Part shown: positions 6,701 to 10,477 of the stretch, in pieces
Layout of the letters: every line of letters starts with the position of its first letter
Position numbering within the stretch: position 1 is the stretch's first letter
Source of the DNA: an uncultured Alphaproteobacteria bacterium
Lineage (GTDB): Bacteria > Pseudomonadota > Alphaproteobacteria > Rs-D84
Assembly: GCA_904502245.1 (NCBI GenBank)
Contig: CAJGDN010000028.1
Location: 1-10,477, forward strand
DNA length: 10,477 nt
Direction of reading: 5' to 3'
Notes under the pieces: generated by a model
Database searches by the model: none
Told to the model about the DNA's origin: nothing
Seen by the model: the letters and a program-made list of their open reading frames with translations, nothing else
Program-made: the position numbers and the translations under genes

Positions 6701-8369
6701 AACGGAATCCTGATGCACCTGGGTTTTGTTTCAGATATATTGCGTTGGCATCTGTACATTGTTTTTGGGTTAAACCATAACATTCCTGACCCGCAAATTT
6801 ACCACCGCTGACGATACACTGCATTTTGCTTTCGCCAACCTCTTGAACGTACAGCCAACTTTCAGAAAAATCATCAAAAACAAAGTCTATTGGTTGGCCA
6901 TTTAATTTACAACGCAGAACATCATCATCGCCGGCCAGCATACTGTTTTTTATCTCGCCAACATTTTTGTTGCAGTCGAATGTGCGGACAGTTTTGCGGG
7001 TTGATTTTATATATTGGCGTAATTGTGATATAACATTCTGCGACCCCTGAATTTGTATCCCATCGAAGAAAACATAGTTATCAATACCTTCAATCTTGGC
7101 CAGTTTTGATTCAGCATCGGATGCATTCATGCTAAGTCCAGAAAAATTACATGTGTTTCCAGATGTTTTTGCGTTCAGACCAAATACACGTGCGGTCTTG
7201 GTCATGTCGCTGGTGCATGCACTGTTGCATTTCAAGGAACCCGAATAACCACCAGGAACCTTGCTGATACCGGATGATACGTTGTGTATTTTGCATATCC
7301 CCAGAACCAAGGCTTTTTGAATTGCGCTGTCGATGCTTTCTTTGACATCATCGAATTGAAATTCGTAATACCTTTTGGAATTCATACTGGTACATTTTAC
7401 ATAATCATCATTCCCACTTGTTCGAATATTCACAGTGTCGCAATGTACTGTATCTTTGTAACGTACACGTGCGTATTCTTCGGCCAGGCCAGATGCCTGA
7501 AGTCGTCCAATATTTACCCAGTTAAACACCCCCTCGACACATACTTCGGTACCACCTGATTTACCTTTGTGGTCGTCGCATACCTCATAATATTTTAGGT
7601 TGTTGATTTGCTTTTCTTTTGCCTGGTGCATAGATTCATAGGCGGCATCAATTTCTGTAGAATTTGGGTTGCAGATACATTGACCTCTACTGTGCGACAA
7701 TACAACAGATGTATATTTACAGGCACGACCTGCATATTTCTTTTCACAAAAACTTTTACATTTTTCAAGGTAGTTATTTTCGGATGTTTTTGGATACGCT
7801 TCACGCAAACAATTACCATTTCCGTCCGCAATACGGGTTACGCATGCGCCACCCTGAAATTCAAAACCAGGGTTACAAACAGATGCCATGCATGAACAGT
7901 TATATCCCGGTTTAAATATAACCTGACCCATGCGAATGTTGGTGGATGAACAAAAATCACCAATGCGTGTTTTATCTGTAATGGAACGCAGTTTGTTTGG
8001 GTTGTTTCCTTTCTCATCCAATCCTGGGCAAAAACCATTCAAGTCAACACTTTGTGCAACTTCGGCATCCATCAACATTTTTTGGATAAAGGATTTACAT
8101 TGGGTAAAGCCCTCGTACTTATATGTGTTGAATCCTGCTTTGCGGCAGACTTTGAATAAACTGTCGACCGATATTTTTCCAGTGGTTTGGTCCATCAAAT
8201 CTTGGTACAGGTCTGCAACAGGTTGTTGTTTGGATTCAGGAACAAATTCGACAATCGCGTTTTTTACGACATCCGCATTGAACCACAAGCGATTTTCTGT
8301 ATCCAGGTGTGTTGCTGCATATGCACCACAAATAAAAAACATCACAAATGCAATTGGGGATTTCTTCAT
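3771..8369 (-). CDS. Large secreted Cys-rich protein with two zinc-peptidase-like (HExxH) modules (1532 aa)
   Basis: The start chosen is the ATG at 8369. It gives a clean signal peptide (MKKSPIAFVMFFICGAYA, cleavage after residue 18), has GGGGG 7 nt upstream, and overlaps the previous stop as ATGA. An ATG six codons earlier is less likely. Residues 75-636 hold 32 Cys, probably disulfide-bonded outside the cytoplasm, including an EGF-like run CSCMASVCNPGFEFQGGACV (158-177). A hydrophobic stretch lies at 575-617. Residues 637-1532 have no Cys. An Ala/Asn linker (758-796) precedes helical repeats containing DNMS (about 840-860 and 900-920). Then come module A (about 998-1160, HEFGH at 1102-1106), a second Ala/Thr linker (1251-1281) and module B (about 1362-1532, HEHTH at 1459-1463, candidate third ligand E1514 in KEAF). 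HExxH is the zinc-binding and catalytic motif of zincin peptidases. The two modules look homologous. A secreted protease, toxin-like effector or surface protein is inferred; the substrate is unknown. Confidence 0.8.
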   Translation of the reverse strand: MKKSPIAFVMFFICGAYAATHLDTENRLWFNADVVKNAIVEFVPESKQQPVADLYQDLMDQTTGKISVDSLFKVCRKAGFNTYKYEGFTQCKSFIQKMLMDAEVAQSVDLNGFCPGLDEKGNNPNKLRSITDKTRIGDFCSSTNIRMGQVIFKPGYNCSCMASVCNPGFEFQGGACVTRIADGNGNCLREAYPKTSENNYLEKCKSFCEKKYAGRACKYTSVVLSHSRGQCICNPNSTEIDAAYESMHQAKEKQINNLKYYEVCDDHKGKSGGTEVCVEGVFNWVNIGRLQASGLAEEYARVRYKDTVHCDTVNIRTSGNDDYVKCTSMNSKRYYEFQFDDVKESIDSAIQKALVLGICKIHNVSSGISKVPGGYSGSLKCNSACTSDMTKTARVFGLNAKTSGNTCNFSGLSMNASDAESKLAKIEGIDNYVFFDGIQIQGSQNVISQLRQYIKSTRKTVRTFDCNKNVGEIKNSMLAGDDDVLRCKLNGQPIDFVFDDFSESWLYVQEVGESKMQCIVSGGKFAGQECYGLTQKQCTDANAIYLKQNPGASGFRWDGKECVSIDANEAQFYDGVIQVGTGAIALVDCVVGTKLGCVLVMVETAGLATEMTTGVAIENRAGEFLSVSTRCKKRDCAISTIQNAGHVLSVMGALDATSLDSVDKELARLVGYLEPEDLSGVSDGDWNAIVTQLGGDPEDTGGTALVWLNRIGLGAQFLSIGASGLRLTAQAITKLAGKGSRIGRTASTVARALDISGDAARAANNASDAARAANNTADATNAASDASRAANNANDALHTNIDAVRNASNKNRARAAYHPDMYATSSASIQSKAQDIFQKLDNIDNMSDDELRALSRLMSEFDVEVAAEAAAKATAAAADVSRATYRSLDELAATDANTILRNVDNMSESDIRALTKKLTPAKRAEIAQLKMGMKPGNMTVQQFADSDDLLFIRGEFSTFDPELSRLRRAAEANKDAMADLQKYAANAVDVELLKSNAAFYQENLLRILASDESLLNSYRNFDNLSSTQKQRFLFNLLNKHGSDLGVTDNVNIEFVSSFPDNTTGVARYTHINGKPTIQISESTIKQANGKTSMDKLMEAATHEFGHFVDDVSTKGVIGSQLTDAGRFFPKKADDIQGHLLYRNSPKEQSSFVIGSTVGNRFSDMLQQTLDTGKVPTTTFSKIDDFKIQHALAGQDIDITLVDNVDDAYYFIKLKKPENISGLSDYFKQKGLRVETTSDGVRIFENINPITDATRATTNAATDGARTANATTDAARATNTASNNYTPIQQSLVKRLNEEMRFVGNTNDSHLIGLRNEYLQKISTVANEQEANALWLKYHDDIIDYASKQFDPYKARGIAIGRRHEYMNIIKNDPDLLAKVKMWSTLSDADKEDVLAIILLKTDTPVDISITRTSVGGSTDYNTGNIELSLNSGHVFGSNGRTHIIKPSESFDDAITAMAHEHTHAILVNNPTKSSVPEDLVKTVILHNEDEKGVTSYRGMRSSMNNYLNQIQEKEAFYMSEIIGNGFTQDLLK
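4527..4619 (-). repeat. Ala/Thr/Asn/Asp-rich repeat linker before the second HExxH module
   Basis: This stretch encodes residues 1251-1281 of the 1532-aa protein, a degenerate repeat of units such as DATRATTNAATDGARTANAT. It is related in composition to the linker at 5982-6098. At DNA level it repeats GC-rich words such as gttgcatttg and gctgc. It probably forms a flexible or helical spacer between domains. Confidence 0.6.
5982..6098 (-). repeat. Ala/Asn/Asp-rich repeat linker before the first HExxH half
   Basis: This stretch encodes residues 758-796 of the 1532-aa protein, built from units of about 11 residues: DAARAANNAS, DAARAANNTA, then DASRAANNAN. The DNA shows matching repeats of about 33 bp with words such as gcggcatcagacgcattgtt. 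It marks the border between the Cys-rich, hydrophobic N-terminal part and the Cys-free C-terminal part, and is likely a helical spacer. Confidence 0.7.
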
Positions 8370-9301
8370 TTCAATACCCCCGTACACTTTTCGGCGACTG
8401 CGGCTACTTTCTTGATTGCGCTTATCTGTGTTGCATTGAATACTGTTGCGGTGGCTGATGCTGCCGTTGTTGCACCCGCCAGTACATTTGCCGCAGTATT
8501 CAGATTCTTTTCTTTTTGCTTGCCAGATTCTGTATTATCGTTGCGCGTTTTGTCCGTATTTGCCATTGCGGATGTAACGGTTCCGGCCAATCCAGTCGCA
8601 GCACCAACGGTGGATGAAATCATTGCGCCCTTGGCACGATTGTTTATCTTGGACACATCAACGTATTCATATTCGCCGCATGCGGACACGATTGACTGTG
8701 CCTCGGATATATCTTCGCCATTTATGCGTGCCTGCATAATGGAATTTTGCAGGGTTTTTACATTGCTGATACAGTTATCTATTTGTGTTTTCAGGTCGCC
8801 ATCTACTTTGTTTGTGCCGGCAATAATTGCACCGGCCACATTGGTTGCAGTCGCACCTGCCATTAAACCGGTACGCCAGTTGCCCAGATTTTTGGATTGT
8901 TTGGTTAGTTTTTCTATTTCTGAATCTATATCTTTATAGGAATCGTTTTTGTGGCTTTGATAATATGTATCTAGTGCTGCAAGGTTGTCGGACATATTGC
9001 CATTATTTGTCCCACTGTTGATGTTTGATTCTGATATTTTTTGCAGTCGCACCATTTCCAGTTTTTCAATCTGTTTATCTTTATCCGCCTTTACTAAACC
9101 TGTTACGGTTGCACCAATGCCGGCCGCAGTTCCAACAGATGTGATTGCAGTATTTATTCCGGCCATTGTTTTCAAGTCGGCTAATTCATCATCAATACCC
9201 ACGCATGCGGTGTATGTAGCACGCAACGCATCATCCAACGGCAATATATTTGCTGATGCCATAAATGGGAAAATTATAAAAATTAAAAAGCCGAACCGCA
9301 C
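8366..9301 (-). CDS. Secreted Gly/Ala-rich protein of unknown function, coupled to the large protein (311 aa)
   Basis: I chose GTG at 9301: GGAG lies 5 nt upstream and the product then begins MRFGFLIFIIFPFMASA, a typical signal peptide cleaved near residue 17. A TTG at 9316 would add five residues but lacks a good ribosome binding site. The mature protein has four Cys (33, 177, 208, 306), enough for two disulfides. It also has four similar Gly/Ala/Thr-rich segments (about 47-72, 145-164, 225-250, 267-291) separated by charged helices with coiled-coil character. These segments resemble glycine-zipper helices that pack together or insert in membranes. The TGA overlaps the ATG of the 1532-aa gene, so the two are translationally coupled and probably act together. 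It might be a membrane anchor, chaperone or pore partner for the large protein; no family was recognised. Confidence 0.75.
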   Translation of the reverse strand: MRFGFLIFIIFPFMASANILPLDDALRATYTACVGIDDELADLKTMAGINTAITSVGTAAGIGATVTGLVKADKDKQIEKLEMVRLQKISESNINSGTNNGNMSDNLAALDTYYQSHKNDSYKDIDSEIEKLTKQSKNLGNWRTGLMAGATATNVAGAIIAGTNKVDGDLKTQIDNCISNVKTLQNSIMQARINGEDISEAQSIVSACGEYEYVDVSKINNRAKGAMISSTVGAATGLAGTVTSAMANTDKTRNDNTESGKQKEKNLNTAANVLAGATTAASATATVFNATQISAIKKVAAVAEKCTGVLK

Positions 9302-9314
9302 AATCTCTCCATGC

Positions 9315-9347
9315 AAAAATTAAACCGCCATGGGAATTTTTGGCGGT
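9315..9347 (-). terminator. Terminator-like hairpin at the end of the leader
   Basis: On the minus strand ACCGCCA (9341-9347) pairs perfectly with TGGCGGT (9324-9330) around a 10-nt loop and is followed by TTAATTTTT. This is the form of an intrinsic terminator. It lies only about 14 nt before the GTG start of the 311-aa gene, a position that makes sense for attenuation rather than for ending an upstream gene. Its first three bases also belong to the long-range pairing of the leader. Confidence 0.6.
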
Positions 9348-9513
9348 CGGGGAGTTCAGAAATCAGTTCAAAGCAAATGATTCTGTTAATCTTTCGGTTT
9401 CCCGTATTTTATAATTAACAGCTCCCCGACCTTGGTCAGGGATGTTATGGTGCTATGCGCACCAGCTTTGAACATGGCTTCTGACAGCCCAACTCCGTTT
9501 CCCATTGGAGTCT
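9315..9513 (-). promoter_or_regulatory. Structured 5' leader, candidate riboswitch or attenuator (or standalone small RNA)
   Basis: The 284 bp between the methyltransferase and the 311-aa gene hold no convincing gene but much RNA structure on the minus strand. In order these are ACTCC/GGAGT, GGCT/AGCC, GGTGC/GCACC, and CCCTGACC with GGTCGGGG. Then comes a long-range 10-bp perfect stem, GGTCGGGGAG (9422-9431) with CTCCCCGACC (9345-9354), enclosing CTGTTAAT/ATTAACAG (9414-9421 with 9383-9390) capped by CGG-GAAA-CCG (9395-9404). Last is the terminator hairpin. GGTCGGGG cannot be in the local hairpin and the long-range stem at once, and the long-range stem overlaps the terminator by 3 bp. I do not recognise a known riboswitch class, 6S, tmRNA or SRP RNA. 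The alternatives are an independent small RNA or the end of an IS605-like element. Confidence 0.5.
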
Positions 9514-9518
9514 GCGTT

Positions 9519-9547
9519 ATTATATCATAAAACAGGGGTAAAAACAA
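9519..9547 (-). promoter_or_regulatory. Sigma70-type promoter of the structured leader
   Basis: On the minus strand TTGTTT (9542-9547) and a perfect TATAAT (9519-9524) are 17 bp apart. Transcription would start near 9512-9513, right at the first hairpin of the leader, about 210 nt before the start of the 311-aa gene. Confidence 0.65.
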
Positions 9548-9585
9548 ATTTTATATGAATAAACTCGGCAAAACAGATATTGTGT

Positions 9586-10477
9586 TTATCTATAAATCTG
9601 AAAACTTGCGCCTATGTTATTCAGCCGTTTTAATGTTATTTGGTCAATAGTTTTGAAACCTGCTTTTGCTTCTTTGCTGCTGGGATTGACAGGTTCAGGT
9701 ATTTGACAAAGAATGTAATTTCTGTTACCACCATCACATTTATTTTGAATTTGTACACTTTCAGCAGTGGTGCCTGAACCTGCAAACACATCTAAAACAA
9801 TTGCATCCCGTTTACCAATCCATTTCAATAAATCACGAATAAGTTTGGTGGATTTTTTGCCTGCACTGAATGTCACGCCGCCTTCTTTTTGAATTCGGTT
9901 TTTTTCAGAACGATAATCCCACACATCGCCACGAATAAGAGCATTTCCCAGCGCACCGTCCTCTTTTTCTTGGACTGTGTTGTAAAATGGCTTTAAGTGA
10001 TACGTGTTGCCTTCCTTTGTTTTTTCTAGCAACTTGCCATCGTGCTCAAAAACAATGTCGGCAGGAATGCTTAAATTTCCCTTAATAGGGTCTTTGAACG
10101 GTCGTGTTCGTTTATAAATGTTTTTGGCCAGGTTTTGATACATGTAATCTTCAAAATTAACATCATAGTCCATTAACTTTGATATGTTGTCTAAGGTTAT
10201 TTTTAACCCATGTTGTGTAAACAGTTCTTTTGTTTTTTCTTGCTGCGTTAGGAAATCAATCAGTGGTATTTTATTCAGGTTATCATCAACGACCAAATTA
10301 TACCCGGATGTGAACTTTTTGTCTGCAGGGTCATACAATCTTTGTAAAAAATCAATCTTGGACTTATCTTTCGCATAAACCAATAAGTACTCTTTTGTAC
10401 TGGGCAGACTGTGTTGTGTATACCCCGATACTGGCCCCGCAACAACAGCAGTTTCTATTACAATAGCGTTTACAAAA
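9586..10477 (-). CDS. Type III-like DNA methyltransferase (Mod), C-terminal part, apparently shortened
   Basis: The frame is open to the right edge (296 residues; the start is outside the window). HSLPSTKEYLLVYAKDK near the beginning is typical of Mod proteins. DVFAGSGTT (9766-9792) is the FxGxG S-adenosylmethionine-binding motif I, preceded by STKLIRDLLKWI. GGNRNYILCQIPEPVNP and AGFKTIDQITLKRL follow, as in type III Mod subunits. Such enzymes methylate adenine at N6 in a short asymmetric site. The DPPY catalytic motif should lie upstream, outside the window. Type III Mods, as I know them, usually continue for tens of residues after this point, but here the protein stops after LNNIGASFQIYR, suggesting loss of the C-terminus. 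No Res helicase-nuclease gene follows. It is either an orphan or decayed methylase, or a naturally short variant. Confidence 0.75.
   Translation of the reverse strand, partial: FVNAIVIETAVVAGPVSGYTQHSLPSTKEYLLVYAKDKSKIDFLQRLYDPADKKFTSGYNLVVDDNLNKIPLIDFLTQQEKTKELFTQHGLKITLDNISKLMDYDVNFEDYMYQNLAKNIYKRTRPFKDPIKGNLSIPADIVFEHDGKLLEKTKEGNTYHLKPFYNTVQEKEDGALGNALIRGDVWDYRSEKNRIQKEGGVTFSAGKKSTKLIRDLLKWIGKRDAIVLDVFAGSGTTAESVQIQNKCDGGNRNYILCQIPEPVNPSSKEAKAGFKTIDQITLKRLNNIGASFQIYR

Noticed and set aside
8370..8387. An upstream ATG adding six residues (MYGGIE) to the 1532-aa protein.
   Set aside because: The next ATG gives a clean signal peptide, has GGGGG at proper spacing, and forms the ATGA overlap with the previous stop.
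8187..8939. A 250-codon plus-strand open frame opposite the 311-aa gene and the start of the large gene.
   Set aside because: It lies antisense to two genes with clear ribosome binding sites and signal peptides, and its translation is an Ala/Val/Phe-rich shadow typical of the complement of repetitive Ala/Thr coding sequence.
9386..9505. A 39-codon ORF on the minus strand (ATG at 9505, begins MGNGVGLSEAMF) inside the structured leader.
   Set aside because: There is no Shine-Dalgarno and the ATG would lie only about 8 nt after the predicted transcription start. The sequence is better explained by its many hairpins. A leader peptide whose translation blocks the long-range stem is conceivable but unsupported.
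9315..9513. 6S RNA, tmRNA or SRP RNA as the identity of the structured region.
   Set aside because: No GGAAGCAG-type SRP loop, no T-loop or tag frame of tmRNA, and no rod with a central bubble as in 6S RNA could be found.

Overview
The window looks like an accessory region of an AT-rich, probably host-associated Gram-negative bacterium. The evidence is Sec signal peptides on Cys-rich secreted proteins, Shine-Dalgarno starts, sigma70-type promoters and strong A/T codon bias. The style of the large Cys-rich secreted protein reminds me of uncultured gut Alphaproteobacteria, but that is an impression, not proof. No rRNA, tRNA, CRISPR array, transposase or integrase was recognised.

Layout, left to right. 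(1) A partial helix-turn-helix regulator (minus strand, runs off the left edge) lies divergent from a 62-aa basic protein (plus strand). Between them is a sigma70 promoter for the regulator, overlapped by two operator-like direct repeats. (2) A bidirectional terminator separates the 62-aa gene from a minus-strand operon of four unrecognised genes (244, 207, 169 and 290 aa in transcription order, 3639 down to 810). This operon has its own TTGACA/TATATC promoter. The 244-aa protein is an internal duplication of a module of about 72 residues that seems to recur once in the 207-aa protein and perhaps in the 290-aa one. Two intercistronic gaps share a 38-bp near-identical sequence, so the cluster may have grown by duplication. 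(3) A translationally coupled pair (ATGA overlap) encodes a 311-aa secreted Gly/Ala-rich protein and a 1532-aa secreted protein. The latter has a Cys-rich N-terminal half (32 Cys) and a Cys-free C-terminal half with two homologous HExxH zinc-peptidase-like modules, each preceded by an Ala/Asn/Thr/Asp-rich linker. (4) Upstream of this pair is a leader of about 200 nt with a good promoter, several hairpins, two mutually exclusive long pairings and a terminator-like hairpin just before the ribosome binding site: an unrecognised riboswitch or attenuator candidate. (5) The right edge holds the C-terminal part of a type III-like DNA methyltransferase (Mod) that ends early and has no Res gene after it.

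Most notable are the structured leader and the operon it appears to control, which would produce a secreted double-metallopeptidase protein together with a small secreted partner. Functions beyond the HExxH motifs, the regulator and the methyltransferase are not recognised.
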